The notes below the pieces were generated by a model. It was not told the origin of the DNA, ran no database searches, and worked only from the letters and a program-made list of their open reading frames with translations. This document shows positions 49,121-60,821 of a stretch of 64,000 bases of DNA, piece after piece. The DNA comes from Aquisalimonas sp. 2447 (lineage in GTDB: Bacteria; Pseudomonadota; Gammaproteobacteria; Nitrococcales; Aquisalimonadaceae), in the NCBI RefSeq assembly GCF_012044895.1, contig NZ_CP050695.1, positions 1,952,501-2,016,500 on the forward strand. Reading direction: 5' to 3'. The position numbers and the translations under genes were made by a program. The stretch's first letter is position 1; the number at the start of each line of letters is the position of its first letter.

Positions 49121-50142
49121 TGCACCCCGCCAACCGCGCACTTGACGCCGTGGATCCGGTCGAGGCGATCCACAACGATGGTGGCGTCGACAAAGCCGGT
49201 GCGTTCATGGCCGTCCTGATCCCGGGCGACAATGTAGGCACTACCCTGTATTCGTTCCACGGCATCCGCCCGGTGTTGTGCCAATGGCGTGCCAGTATCC
49301 TGCCATTGCCAGCTGCGGATGTCGTCCACCGGGACGCGGTCAAGACTGGCTTCGGACTGCAGGCGTCCCTCGATTTCCCCGGGAAGGCGCAGGGGGACCT
49401 GTACCACCGTGCGGCTGCCCGCGGCAATGGTGCCCGCCTGGTCGGAAGCCATGCTCAGTAGCTCGTTGTCGAGGCCGGCGCCGCTGCGGTGGGCGTCCAG
49501 CGTGTAACGGTTGTTGCCGGTATTCCGGATCTCCACGTCCAGATAGCGCGTGGCAGTGAGCTCACCGTCGATCATGGCGCGGCCGGGCTCGCTGCTGATG
49601 CCGGTGACCCGGGCTTCCAGGTCACGGTGCAGGCTGGCACCGGCGCCGCCGGCGCGCACGCGCCAGCGGCTATCGCCCTCGACGGGTGCGGCGTCACCAC
49701 TGAAATGCAGCGTCACCGCCAAGCGCTCGGAGCCCTGCGTCTGCTCCGGCAGGGCCATTTCCGCGAGATCGGACCAGACTACCGGGTCGTCGTCCGGGTC
49801 CACCAGGGTGGCGACCGTTTCGCCGTTGTCCATCAGTCGGGCGGAGCTGACGGTCCAGGCGTCCGCCGGCCGGGAGTCCGCGCAGGCGTCGGCCACCCGC
49901 TCGAAGATGGGGTGGTCGAACCGGTGTTGTGCCTCCCAGGGGGTGTCCACATCCAACTCCACCCGGTCGTCACTCCAGTAGACCGCCTGGGCGCCCAGGG
50001 AAGTGGAAACCACGGTGGCGGATTCCACGTCAACGTCCAGTGAGCGTTCATCGGTGACTGTAGGGGCGTCCGGTGTGCCGCCGCAACCGGCCAGGAAGAG
50101 CGCACCAGCGCAGGACAGGGTGGCAAGTTGGTGGTGTCGCAT
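49117..50142 (-). CDS. lipoprotein of unknown function
   Basis: A 341-residue lipoprotein: MRHHQLATLSCAGALFLAGC with lipobox LAGC. The mature part is acidic and seems beta-rich (ATRYLDVEIRNTGNNRYTLDAHRSG, SRTVVQVPLRLPGEIEG), like two Ig-like domains; no enzyme motif. It leads a minus-strand cluster and is divergent from the TAXI gene by 134 bp. Confidence 0.75.
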   Translation of the reverse strand: MRHHQLATLSCAGALFLAGCGGTPDAPTVTDERSLDVDVESATVVSTSLGAQAVYWSDDRVELDVDTPWEAQHRFDHPIFERVADACADSRPADAWTVSSARLMDNGETVATLVDPDDDPVVWSDLAEMALPEQTQGSERLAVTLHFSGDAAPVEGDSRWRVRAGGAGASLHRDLEARVTGISSEPGRAMIDGELTATRYLDVEIRNTGNNRYTLDAHRSGAGLDNELLSMASDQAGTIAAGSRTVVQVPLRLPGEIEGRLQSEASLDRVPVDDIRSWQWQDTGTPLAQHRADAVERIQGSAYIVARDQDGHERTGFVDATIVVDRLDRIHGVKCAVGGVQ

Positions 50143-50276
50143 GGCAGGTCTCCGTGGCTTCGGCCAGCATCATACGGCGCCGGGCATGCCGCGGGAAGGG
50201 TGTCGGTGCTGGGAGTAGCGTATTGAGCGTGTATCATTGGGAGCCCACTCCCTGTGGCGTTGATGGAGCTGCTGTC

Positions 50277-51281
50277 ATGCTGGCGAAAAACTCGACTGTT
50301 CCCGGGCGCGCCTTTCTGGGCGCAGCGGTGCTGATACTGGTGTTGCTGGGCTGGACGCTGCCGGCCTCTGCCGAGCAGCGGTTCATGACCGTCGGCACTG
50401 CAGGGGTCACCGGCGTCTACTACCCGGTTGGCGGCGCCCTCTGCCGCCTGGTGAACCGTGGCCAGGATGACCATGGGCTGCGGTGCTCTGCCGAGAGCAC
50501 CGAAGGTTCCATTTTCAACATTAATGCCCTGCGGGGCGGCGAGCTGGATGTCGCCATCGTTCAGTCCGACTGGCAGTACCATGCCTACCACGGCAGCGAC
50601 CGGTTTGCCGACGCTGGTGCCTTCGAGGATCTGCGCTCGCTGTTCTCGCTGCAGGTGGAGGCGTTCACCGTGGCGGTGCGCCCGGACGCGGACGTTGAGA
50701 CGTTCGCTGATCTCCGCGGCAAGCGGGTGAATATCGGCAATCCGGGTTCGGGCCAACGGGGCACCATGAACGTGGTTATGGACGCTCTGGGCTGGGACTA
50801 CGACGAATTCGCCCGCACCGCGGAACTGCCGTCCAGGGAGCAGGCCCAGGCCCTGTGCGACAACGAAGTCGACGCCATCGTGTTCGTGGTGGGCCATCCC
50901 ACGGGCTCCATCCAGGAACCCATCAGCACCTGTGACGCCCGCCTGGTGCCGGTGACCCATGAGGACATCGACCAGCTGGTCGACGACACGCCCTATTACC
51001 TGTCCACGGAAATCCCGGGGGGGATGTATCCGGGGCACGACGAGCCAGTGCGGACCTTCGGCGTGGGCGCCACGCTGGTCACCACGGCGGACGCCTCGGA
51101 TACCCTGGTGCGGGCGGTGATGTCGGCGGTGTTCGACAATCTCGATACCTTCCGCGAGCTCCATCCGGCGCTGGAAATCCTGGAGCCGGCGACGATGCTC
51201 CGGGAAGGCCGCAGCGCGCCCGTGCATGACGCTGCGCGCGCCTATCTCGAAGAAGCGGGTTACGGCGAGTACCTCGACTGA
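50277..51281 (+). CDS. TAXI-family TRAP transporter solute-binding protein
   Basis: A 334-residue periplasmic protein: signal peptide FLGAAVLILVLLGWTLPASA, then FMTVGTAGVTGVYYPVGGALCRLVN, ESTEGSIFNINALRGGELDVAIVQSDW and FADLRGKRVNIGNPGSG, the TAXI pattern. It captures a solute, unidentified here, for the fused permease two bases downstream. Confidence 0.9.
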   Translation: MLAKNSTVPGRAFLGAAVLILVLLGWTLPASAEQRFMTVGTAGVTGVYYPVGGALCRLVNRGQDDHGLRCSAESTEGSIFNINALRGGELDVAIVQSDWQYHAYHGSDRFADAGAFEDLRSLFSLQVEAFTVAVRPDADVETFADLRGKRVNIGNPGSGQRGTMNVVMDALGWDYDEFARTAELPSREQAQALCDNEVDAIVFVVGHPTGSIQEPISTCDARLVPVTHEDIDQLVDDTPYYLSTEIPGGMYPGHDEPVRTFGVGATLVTTADASDTLVRAVMSAVFDNLDTFRELHPALEILEPATMLREGRSAPVHDAARAYLEEAGYGEYLD

Positions 51282-51283
51282 CC

Positions 51284-54055
51284 ATGCCGGAGGCGGGCGC
51301 GACGCCTCCAGCGGCGGAAGCCATCGAACAGGGCGGTGCCCGGGCAGCCGGGGTCGGAAAGTCCTGGCTGCTCTATGGCGTGGCGGTTGCGTGGTCCCTG
51401 TTCCAGCTGTGGATTGCGTCGCCCCTGCCGGCCTGGCTTGACTGGGGTGACATCAGCAGCACTCACGCCCGGTCGGTCCACCTGGGGTTTGCCCTGTTCC
51501 TGGCCTTCGCCCTGTTCCCGGCTCGCGCCCTTGTCTTTTATGTCGGAGGGTATCGCCACCAGGGGCGTGTCTGGGCGTTACTCTGGCTGGCAGCAGCAGC
51601 GCTGCTTATCGTCTGGGCCGGCAACCACTGGCTGGCTGGCCGGACTGACTGGCCTGCATTCGTTGTCATGGCGGCCGTGGCGATGGTGCTGGCCGCCATG
51701 ACATGGACGCGCCCGGCCACGGAGCGCGTGCCCGCCATGGACTGGGTCCTCGGCCTCCTTGCCATGGGCACCTCCGTGTATCTGTACATCTTCCACGGCG
51801 AACTGGCCATGCGCCCTGGCAGTCCGCTGGTCGTGGATCTGGTGGTGGCGGGTGCCGGCATGGTGCTTCTGCTGGAGGCCGCGCGCCGGAGCATGGGCGC
51901 GCCACTGGTGATCATTGCGGTGGTGTTCCTCGTCTATGGCATTGCCGGCCCCTGGATGCCGGATCTCATCGCCCACCGCGGTGCCTCGTTTGCCCGCACC
52001 ATGTCGCAGCAGTGGCTCTCCAGCGAGGGCGTGTTCGGCATTCCACTGGGTGTGTCCACCAGCTTCGTCTTCCTGTTCGTGCTGTTCGGGGCATTGCTGA
52101 ATCAGGCTGGCGCCGGGGGCTACTTCATCCGCGTCGCGTTCGCATTTCTCGGTCACATGCGCGGCGGCCCGGCGAAAGCGTCGGTGATCGCCTCGGGCCT
52201 CACCGGTCTGGTGTCCGGGTCGTCCATCGCCAACACCGTGACCACCGGCACCTTTACCATCCCGCTCATGCGCCGGGTGGGCTTCAGTGCCGAGAAGGCC
52301 GGCGCCATTGAAGTCTCCAGTTCGGTGAACGGGCAGATTATGCCTCCAGTCATGGGCGCTGCGGCGTTCCTGATGGCGGAGTACGTGGGCATTCCCTACC
52401 ACGAGGTGATCCGCCACGCCTTCCTGCCCGCGGTGATCTCCTACATTGCCTTGATCTACATCGTGCACCTGGAAGCGTTGAAACACGGCATGGAAGGGCA
52501 GCCACGCTCCAACCCGTCGCCGCTCATGGTCATGCTGTTGCGCGCCGGGCTGAGCGTTTCGGGTTTGTTCATCCTCGCCGGCGTGGTCTATTTCGGTCTG
52601 GTCTGGCTGCAGGCGGTACTGGGCGATTGGTCGACACCGGTGATTGCTGCCCTGACCCTTGGTAGCTACGTTGCGCTGCTGGCGGTGGCTGTGCGCAGCC
52701 CCGACAGCTCCGCGGGTCCGGACGCAACGGCGGCACCGGAGATGAGCAGTTCGCCGTGGTGGGCGCTGATGGGCGGATTGCATTTCCTGTTACCGGTGGT
52801 GGTGCTGATCTGGGCCCTGGTTGTGGAACGGCTGTCGCCCGGTTTGTCCGCCTTTTACGCGGTGGCTTTCTTGATCGGCATCGTGCTCACGCAGCGTCCG
52901 CTGATGCGACTCATGGCCGGTGAGTACCGGTTCCTTGGCGGCGCGCTGCGGGAAAGCGTCCGTGATCTGTTCCTGGCCCTGGCCACCGGGGCACGCAACA
53001 TGGTGGGGATCGCCATTGCCACGGCGACGGCGGGGATCATCGTGGGCACGGTGGGGCTGACCGGCATTGGCCTGGTCATGACCGAGGTGGTGGAGACCCT
53101 CTCCGGCGGCAATCTCATGCTGCTGCTTGCGCTGACTGCCGTGATCAGCCTGATCCTGGGGCTGGGTCTGCCCACCACGGCCAACTACATCATTGTCGCC
53201 ACCCTCATGGCACCGGTGGTGGTGGAGCTCGGCGCCCAGGCCGGCCTGGTGGTGCCGCTGATCGCGGTGCACCTGTTCGTGTTCTACTTCGGTCTGATGG
53301 CGGATGTGACGCCACCGGTGGGCCTTGCGTCGTACGCTGCAGCGGCCGTCTCCCGGGGTGACCCCATTCGCACCGGCGTGCAGGCCATTGTCTACAATCT
53401 GCGTACTCTGGCACTGCCGTTCCTGTTCATCTTCAATACGCAACTGCTGCTTATCGGCGTGGAGGGTGGCGGCGAGCTGGCCCTGGTGGTTGCCTCCGCA
53501 GTAGCGGCCATGCTGCTGTTCGCCGCCGGCACCCAGGGGTGGTTCGTGACCCGCAGCCGCCTGGTCGAGTCGGCCGTATTGCTGCTGGCGGCCTTTACCC
53601 TGTTTCGCCCGGATTTCTGGATGGATCGGGTCGCCGCACCCTACGAGCATCTGGGTCCCGAGGAATTTACTGAGACGGTGGAGGCGCTGGGCGAGGGGGA
53701 ATTCCTGCGCTTTCGCGCCGAAGGCCTGGACATGCAGGGGCGGGAAGCGGAACGTACCGTCATGCTGCGGCTCGGAGACGCGGAGCGGGAGATGGAGTCC
53801 CGGCTGCGTGATGCCGGCGTTGGTGTGATGGCACTGGCGGGGCAGGTGCGTGTCACCGACGTCCGCCATGGCAGCCCCGCAGATCGTGCCGGTCTGGAGT
53901 CCGGCTGGCAGATCACCACTGTGCTGGTGCCGGCGCAGCGGCCGGCGGCGGAGTGGTTTTACCTGCCTGCGCTGGCGCTGGCGGCGCTCGTCTGGCTGAT
54001 CCAGCGGCGCCGGGTCACACGGAGATCAGAGCAGACCACGCCTGCGCAGGAATAA
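51284..54055 (+). CDS. TRAP transporter fused permease with DUF3394
   Basis: A 923-residue 4TM-12TM fusion of small (DctQ) and large (DctM) subunits. The first ~180 residues have the DctQ-like helices; then VFLYGIAGPWMPDLIAHRGASF-type DctM sequence with GSSIANTVTTGTFTIPLM and LGLGLPTTANYIIVATLMAPVV. After about residue 770 is a soluble stretch with a PDZ-like VTDVRHGSPADRAGLESGW and a last helix, matching DUF3394. It uses a Na+ or H+ gradient. The start is two bases after the TAXI gene stop. Confidence 0.9.
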   Translation: MPEAGATPPAAEAIEQGGARAAGVGKSWLLYGVAVAWSLFQLWIASPLPAWLDWGDISSTHARSVHLGFALFLAFALFPARALVFYVGGYRHQGRVWALLWLAAAALLIVWAGNHWLAGRTDWPAFVVMAAVAMVLAAMTWTRPATERVPAMDWVLGLLAMGTSVYLYIFHGELAMRPGSPLVVDLVVAGAGMVLLLEAARRSMGAPLVIIAVVFLVYGIAGPWMPDLIAHRGASFARTMSQQWLSSEGVFGIPLGVSTSFVFLFVLFGALLNQAGAGGYFIRVAFAFLGHMRGGPAKASVIASGLTGLVSGSSIANTVTTGTFTIPLMRRVGFSAEKAGAIEVSSSVNGQIMPPVMGAAAFLMAEYVGIPYHEVIRHAFLPAVISYIALIYIVHLEALKHGMEGQPRSNPSPLMVMLLRAGLSVSGLFILAGVVYFGLVWLQAVLGDWSTPVIAALTLGSYVALLAVAVRSPDSSAGPDATAAPEMSSSPWWALMGGLHFLLPVVVLIWALVVERLSPGLSAFYAVAFLIGIVLTQRPLMRLMAGEYRFLGGALRESVRDLFLALATGARNMVGIAIATATAGIIVGTVGLTGIGLVMTEVVETLSGGNLMLLLALTAVISLILGLGLPTTANYIIVATLMAPVVVELGAQAGLVVPLIAVHLFVFYFGLMADVTPPVGLASYAAAAVSRGDPIRTGVQAIVYNLRTLALPFLFIFNTQLLLIGVEGGGELALVVASAVAAMLLFAAGTQGWFVTRSRLVESAVLLLAAFTLFRPDFWMDRVAAPYEHLGPEEFTETVEALGEGEFLRFRAEGLDMQGREAERTVMLRLGDAEREMESRLRDAGVGVMALAGQVRVTDVRHGSPADRAGLESGWQITTVLVPAQRPAAEWFYLPALALAALVWLIQRRRVTRRSEQTTPAQE

Positions 54056-54277
54056 CGCGCGACCCCACTCGGCGATATGACAGCCGAGGGTGATGGAGGC
54101 GATCAGCATGATGCCGCCGCTCACCTCGTAGCCGTTGGTTGTCACCAGATAGCCGATGTAGCCGAGCAGCCCGATTCCCAGTACGCCCACTACCAGGGTC
54201 AGTACATTGGTCTGCAGCCAGACGTTCCAGGACTTCTCCGGTTCATCGAGCACGCTGCTCGTCCCTTCGCTACTCAT
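54026..54277 (-). CDS. 83-aa membrane protein overlapping the TRAP permease end
   Basis: An 83-residue protein with two helices: NVLTLVVGVLGIGLLGYIGYLV and VSGGIMLIASITLGCHIAEWG. Its last 30 bp overlap the 3' end of the TRAP gene on the other strand. GAGGA before the ATG supports it. Function unknown; it might be a small partner of a membrane complex. Confidence 0.6.
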   Translation of the reverse strand: MSSEGTSSVLDEPEKSWNVWLQTNVLTLVVGVLGIGLLGYIGYLVTTNGYEVSGGIMLIASITLGCHIAEWGRALFLRRRGLL

Positions 54278-54363
54278 GGGTATTCCTCCTCAGCTTGTTA
54301 TCGCGCGGTTCGCCGCTGCTGCGACAGGATAGCGAATCGTTACGTTCGTGTCCCGCCCTCCGC

Positions 54364-54403
54364 GCCGATCAGCGCAACACCGCCTGCTGTTGCGCTGATC
54401 GGC
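54364..54403 (-). other. strong hairpin downstream of thiC
   Basis: A perfect 16-bp inverted repeat (54364-54379 with 54388-54403) around an 8-base loop, starting 18 bp beyond the thiC stop. No T-tract follows on the minus strand, so it may be a processing/stability structure or a terminator of a non-standard kind. Confidence 0.65.
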
Positions 54404-54420
54404 CGGGCACGCGTGAACGG

Positions 54421-56310
<1,890 letters not shown>

Positions 56311-56384
56311 TCAGCACGGGCGGGTCGCCGCAGCGACATGAAAAACACGAAGCGAGAGCGCATTCGATGAGGTAGGTCATCAAA

Positions 56385-56489
56385 GCTTCCCTACGCCGGT
56401 GCGAGCCGGGTCAGGTTCAAAGGGTATTTCTCAGCGCCCGGCTTATGTCGTGTAGCCGTTACACAGGACACTCGCCGGGGCACCCCCGC
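56385..56489 (-). ncRNA. TPP riboswitch in the thiC leader
   Basis: On the minus strand the aptamer has GGGGTGCC, a long P3, GCTGAGA, ATACCC, TTTGAACCTGA and the closing CACCGGCGTAGGGAA. These are the conserved THI-element segments that bind thiamine diphosphate. It lies about 90 bp before the thiC ATG. Mode of action (translation or transcription) is not clear from the sequence. Confidence 0.95.
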
Positions 56490-56801
56490 TTCGGACTGCT
56501 GGCGGCACGGCATTGGTGCCACCCTGGCAAGCCTACGTCACACACGCCCCTGCCGCCTACCCCTGGCGGATACGGCGGCGAATTGATGCGCTGCGTCTAG
56601 GGTTTGGCGGTTCTATGGGCTAGGGTCACTAGATCTCCGGGGCAGGCCGCACCGTGCGCCGGTCTGTGCGGGGTGGAACACGGACAGCGAACGTGCAGGG
56701 AGCCGGAAATATACGACACGATCTTGGGTCGTGACTCACGGGCGGGTGGGCGACACCGCTCGCCTTATCAGTGACCGTTATCGTTCCACGGGGGGAGAAG
56801 A
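56490..56801. other. 312-bp intergenic region between thiC leader and lactate permease
   Basis: It must hold the divergent promoters. A small dyad CACGA-tcttggg-TCGTG lies at about 56717-56733, upstream of the permease gene, and could be an operator for a lactate regulator; the evidence is weak. I see no ORF with a ribosome binding site and no clear hexamer pair. Confidence 0.45.
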
Positions 56802-58640
56802 ATGAATCTGGGTCTACTGGCTTTCCTGGCCCTGTTGCCGCTGGCAACGGTGGGTCTGTTCCTGGTGGTGCTGCGCTGGCCGGCGAAATACGCCATGCCG
56901 CTGGCCTATGCGGTTGCCGTCGTTATCGCCCTGGCGTTCTGGGGGACGGAGTTCGCGGTGGTTGCCGCGGCTTCGGTAAACGGCGTCGTGGTCGCACTGA
57001 ACATACTGTTCATCGTCTTCGGCGCCATCCTGTTGCTCTACACGCTGCGTGAGAGCGGTGCCATATCGACCATCCAACGTGGGTTCGCTGACATTTCACC
57101 TGACCGCCGTGTTCAGGCCATTATCGTGGCCTGGTTGTTCGGTTGTCTGATCGAGGGCGCCTCCGGTTTCGGTACCCCGGCCGCCATCGCGGCGCCGCTG
57201 CTTGTGGCCCTGGGTTTCCCGGCCATGGCTGCCGTTGTCTCGGCCATGATCATTCAGTCGACGCCGGTTTCGTTCGGGGCCGTGGGGACGCCGATCCTGG
57301 TGGGTGTGGACCAGGGCCTTGCCGGCCAGAGCGTGACGGAGCGCATGGTCGAAGCGGCGGGCATGACCCACGCCGAGTTCGTCAACCAGATCGGCATGCA
57401 GGTGGCCATGATCCACTCCATTGTCGGCTTCCTGGTGCCGCTGATCATGGTGGGCATGCTGACCCGCTTCTTCGGCAAGAACCGCTCGTTCATGGACGGT
57501 CTGCGCGCCTGGCCTTTTGCCCTGTTCGCCGGCCTGGCGTTCGTGATTCCCTACTACGCCGTGGCGGCGCTGCTCGGGCCGGCGTTCCCGTCCCTGATCG
57601 GCGGCCTGATCGGCCTGGCCATCGTGGTGCCGGCGGCCCGTGCCGGGTTCCTGGTGCCCAAGGACACGTTCCAGTTCGAGGAGCGCAGCAAGTGGGAGCC
57701 GGAGTGGATCAGCCGCTTCCAGGATGACACCCAGCCCGAGCGGGCCGAAGGGGCCAAGCAGCTCACGCAGGCCCAGGCCTGGGCGCCTTACGTGATTGTG
57801 GCCATCCTGTTGGTGCTGACCCGGACCATCGATCCGGTGGTGGCCGCGCTGCAGTCCGTGGAGTTCTCCTGGAGCAACATCTTCGGGACGGATATCAGCG
57901 CCTCCTCCACGCCGCTTTACCTGCCGGGCTTTGTGCTGCTAGTGACGTCGGTGATTACCTACTTCCTCCACCAGATGTGGAATCACGGCAGTTACCTGAA
58001 TGCTTGGAAGACTGCGGGTAACACCATTCTTGCCGCGGGTGTGGCACTGATCTTCGCCGTGCCAATGGTGCAGGTGTTCATCAATTCCGCACCGGGTGGC
58101 TACGACGACGTCACCCAGATCCGTGAGGCACTGGAAGGTGGTGTTGCCATGGGAGCGGCGGCGCAGATCGCCAGCATGCCGGAGGTCCTCGCTCAGAGTG
58201 TGGCGACCCTGGCAGGCGGCCTGTGGCCCATCTTCGCGCCGCTGATCGGTGGTCTGGGGGCCTTCCTGGCCGGGAGCAACACGGTCAGTAACCTGATGTT
58301 CTCCTTCTTCCAGATCTCCACTGCCGAGCAGATCGGTCTCGGTTCCGCGGGCGCTTCCCTGGTGGTGGCACTGCAGGCCGTGGGCGGCGCCGGCGGCAAC
58401 ATGGTCACCGTGCACAACGTGGTCGCCGCGTCGGCCACGGTGGGCCTCATCGGTCGCGAGGGGGATGTGATCCGCAAGACCCTGATCCCGATGACGTACT
58501 ACGTCCTGGGGGCCGGTCTGGTGGGCATGGCCCTTGTGCTCGGCGGCATGAACATCTGGTACCTGGTGTTCCTGCTCTGGGTGGCCTTCTGCATCGGCTT
58601 CATGGTCCTGAACAAGGGCCGTCACCCCAGCGAACGCTAG
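56802..58640 (+). CDS. lctP: L-lactate permease (LctP family)
   Basis: A 612-residue, 12-14 helix transporter: [23 protein letters not shown]-type signature (here [16 protein letters not shown]), SMIIQS-like [17 protein letters not shown] and [13 protein letters not shown]. LctP family members import lactate and glycolate with protons. It begins after GGGGGAG and ends in a strong terminator. It is convergent with lutABC, whose substrate it probably brings in. Confidence 0.93.
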   Translation: MNLGLLAFLALLPLATVGLFLVVLRWPAKYAMPLAYAVAVVIALAFWGTEFAVVAAASVNGVVVALNILFIVFGAILLLYTLRESGAISTIQRGFADISPDRRVQAIIVAWLFGCLIEGASGFGTPAAIAAPLLVALGFPAMAAVVSAMIIQSTPVSFGAVGTPILVGVDQGLAGQSVTERMVEAAGMTHAEFVNQIGMQVAMIHSIVGFLVPLIMVGMLTRFFGKNRSFMDGLRAWPFALFAGLAFVIPYYAVAALLGPAFPSLIGGLIGLAIVVPAARAGFLVPKDTFQFEERSKWEPEWISRFQDDTQPERAEGAKQLTQAQAWAPYVIVAILLVLTRTIDPVVAALQSVEFSWSNIFGTDISASSTPLYLPGFVLLVTSVITYFLHQMWNHGSYLNAWKTAGNTILAAGVALIFAVPMVQVFINSAPGGYDDVTQIREALEGGVAMGAAAQIASMPEVLAQSVATLAGGLWPIFAPLIGGLGAFLAGSNTVSNLMFSFFQISTAEQIGLGSAGASLVVALQAVGGAGGNMVTVHNVVAASATVGLIGREGDVIRKTLIPMTYYVLGAGLVGMALVLGGMNIWYLVFLLWVAFCIGFMVLNKGRHPSER

Positions 58641-58663
58641 GGGGGACGCATCCCTGAAGCAAC

Positions 58664-58691
58664 AAACCCGCCCTCCGGGCGGGTTTTTTTG
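58664..58691 (+). terminator. rho-independent terminator of the lactate permease gene
   Basis: AACCCGCCC-tcc-GGGCGGGTT followed by TTTTTG: a 9-bp perfect stem and T-run 24 bp after the stop. Confidence 0.92.
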
Positions 58692-58732
58692 TGGATAGGG
58701 AGGCGAGGGCCGCAGGCTGCCCGATGGTCAGC

Positions 58733-59395
58733 CTAAGGCATGTTCTCGACCAGGATCACATGCAGGCTGCGTGGGCCGTGGGCACCGAGCTGCAGGGTCT
58801 GTTCCACGTCGGCGGTGCGGGACGGGCCGGTGATGAAGTTGAAGCTCCGTGGCGGAAACCCCGTTCGCTCCCGCATGCGCTGCCAGACGTCCTCGAACCA
58901 GGGCACCACGTCGGCCGCACCGAGAACCACGATGTGGTAGTCGGGAAGAAAGGCGAGGGTGGCGGGGTTGTCCGGGCCCGAGAGCAGGGCCAGTGAGCCC
59001 GTCTCGGCGACTCCGGCCTCGGCGCAGCTCACCCCGGCCAGTGCCTGGCGACCGTCGGTGGCGTGTTCCACCGCCACGTGCTCAGGCCAGGCCACCTGGT
59101 CCAGGCGGGGATCCGGGGCCCGGTGAACGGTATCGCCAGCGTTGCGCTCCACCAGGTAGTCGGCGACGGCGGGGCCGACCTGGGCCAGAGTTGGCACGGA
59201 CACCCAGGTGCCCGCGGCATCCTCGATACACCTGCAGAACCGCTCCAGATCGCTTTCGTCCCAGACGGGGCGCTGCGGCGCGCTGTCGCCCAGGGCGCCG
59301 ATCCGGGCGGCGCGGACGTCTGCAGGCGTCGGCGTGGTGTCTCGGCCCATGGCGGCGCGGACCTTGCCCAGGATACGGCTGCGGGCATCATTCAT
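58733..59395 (-). CDS. lutC: lactate utilization protein LutC (LUD domain)
   Basis: A 220-residue protein of the LUD superfamily: GVSCAEAGVAETGSLALLSG, then FLPDYHIVVLGAADVV and FNFITGPSRTADVEQTLQLGAHGP, matching LutC/LldG. LutABC oxidises L-lactate to pyruvate. It overlaps the 3' end of lutB by eight bases. Confidence 0.92.
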   Translation of the reverse strand: MNDARSRILGKVRAAMGRDTTPTPADVRAARIGALGDSAPQRPVWDESDLERFCRCIEDAAGTWVSVPTLAQVGPAVADYLVERNAGDTVHRAPDPRLDQVAWPEHVAVEHATDGRQALAGVSCAEAGVAETGSLALLSGPDNPATLAFLPDYHIVVLGAADVVPWFEDVWQRMRERTGFPPRSFNFITGPSRTADVEQTLQLGAHGPRSLHVILVENMP

Positions 59396-60821
59396 GATTC
59401 GGTCTCCGGTTGCGGTTCTGCCGCCAGGCTGCCTGGAAGGTGGTGCGTTGCGGTGCGGGGAAGTCGCGTCCGGCGGTCCAGGCGCTGGCCAGGGGAAGCC
59501 GCCGGAAGCGACCACGACGCCGTCCGAGCCGTCCCAGCAGGCCAATCCCCAGGCGCGCGAGCGCGTTGTAGACCCGCGGTCGCCGCGCAAACCAGGACCA
59601 CACCGACAGACCGTAGCGGGTCGTGCCCGGGGTGAGATGTTGATCGAACTGCGCTTCGCGGAGGTCGCGAAGCAGGTCCGGCAGTGGAATACGCACAGGG
59701 CAGACGCTCTGGCAGCGCCCGTTCAGGGTGCACGCGTTGGGCAGATCCTTGGTCTTGTCCAGACCGACGAAGATCGGCGTCAGCACCGAGCCCATGGGGC
59801 CCGGATACACCCAGCCGTAGGCGTGGCCGCCGATGGATGCGTACACCGGGCAGTGGTTCATGCAGGCCCCGCAGCGAATGCAGCGCAGCATCTCCCGGAA
59901 GCGCCCGGACATCATGTTGGTGCGCCCGTGATCCAGCAGCACGATGTGGAATTCCTCCGGACCGTCCGTGTCGTCGCCGCGCCGGGGGCCGGTGACCATG
60001 GTGGTATAGGCGGTCATCTCCTGGCCGGTGGCACTGCGCGCCAGCAGGCGGAGCAGTGTCGATGCGTCGTCCAGGGTGGGCACCAGCTTCTCGATGCCGG
60101 CAATGGCCACGTGTACCCGCGGCAGGGAGTGGGTGAGATCCCCATTGCCCTCGTTGGTCACCAGGAACATCGAGCCGGTCTCTGCCACCAGGCAGTTGGC
60201 GCCGGTAATGCCCACGTCGGCGCTCAGGAACTTCTCCCGCAGGATGCCGCGCGCCTCGTTCACCAGATCGGGCACTTCACGCAGCTTTTCCTTGAACGTG
60301 CCCTGGTGGTGGTGTTCGTCGAACAGATCGCAGATCTGCTGACGCGTCTTGTGGATGGCGGGAGCAATGATGTGACTGGGCGGCTCCTTGGCGAGCTGGA
60401 TGATGTACTCACCCAGGTCTGTTTCCACGGTCTCCAGTCCGGCGGCATCCAGTGCCTCGTTGATGCCCACCTCTTCTCCGGCCATGGTCTTGCCCTTGGT
60501 GACCATGCGGGCATCCGCCTGGCGGCAAATGCGCGTCACGATGCGCTGGGCGTCCTCGGCGGTCTCTGCCCAGTGCACGTGGCCACCCGCCTCGTTCACC
60601 TTGGCCTCGAACTGCTCCAGGTAGTAGTCCAGGTGGGCAAGGGTGTGATCCTTCATGGCCTGGCCACGGTCCCGCAGGCCTTCGAAGTCCGGGAACTTGT
60701 CCACCAGGGTCCTGCGCTTGCCGACGAAACCCGCCTGGACGCGGGTCAGCGCCTGCTGGAGATCCGGGTTGTGCAGGGCCTCGCGGGCCGCGGGCTTGAA
60801 CAGGTGTGCACGGGATTCCAT
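59388..60821 (-). CDS. lutB: lactate utilization iron-sulfur protein LutB
   Basis: A 477-residue protein: an N-terminal LUD-like half and two [4Fe-4S] motifs, CIRCGACMNHCPVY and CTLNGRCQSVCPVRIP. As in LutB/LldF it transfers electrons from lactate oxidation to the chain. It starts within the lutA stop region (one-base overlap), giving operon order lutA-lutB-lutC. Confidence 0.94.
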   Translation of the reverse strand: MESRAHLFKPAAREALHNPDLQQALTRVQAGFVGKRRTLVDKFPDFEGLRDRGQAMKDHTLAHLDYYLEQFEAKVNEAGGHVHWAETAEDAQRIVTRICRQADARMVTKGKTMAGEEVGINEALDAAGLETVETDLGEYIIQLAKEPPSHIIAPAIHKTRQQICDLFDEHHHQGTFKEKLREVPDLVNEARGILREKFLSADVGITGANCLVAETGSMFLVTNEGNGDLTHSLPRVHVAIAGIEKLVPTLDDASTLLRLLARSATGQEMTAYTTMVTGPRRGDDTDGPEEFHIVLLDHGRTNMMSGRFREMLRCIRCGACMNHCPVYASIGGHAYGWVYPGPMGSVLTPIFVGLDKTKDLPNACTLNGRCQSVCPVRIPLPDLLRDLREAQFDQHLTPGTTRYGLSVWSWFARRPRVYNALARLGIGLLGRLGRRRGRFRRLPLASAWTAGRDFPAPQRTTFQAAWRQNRNRRPNHE

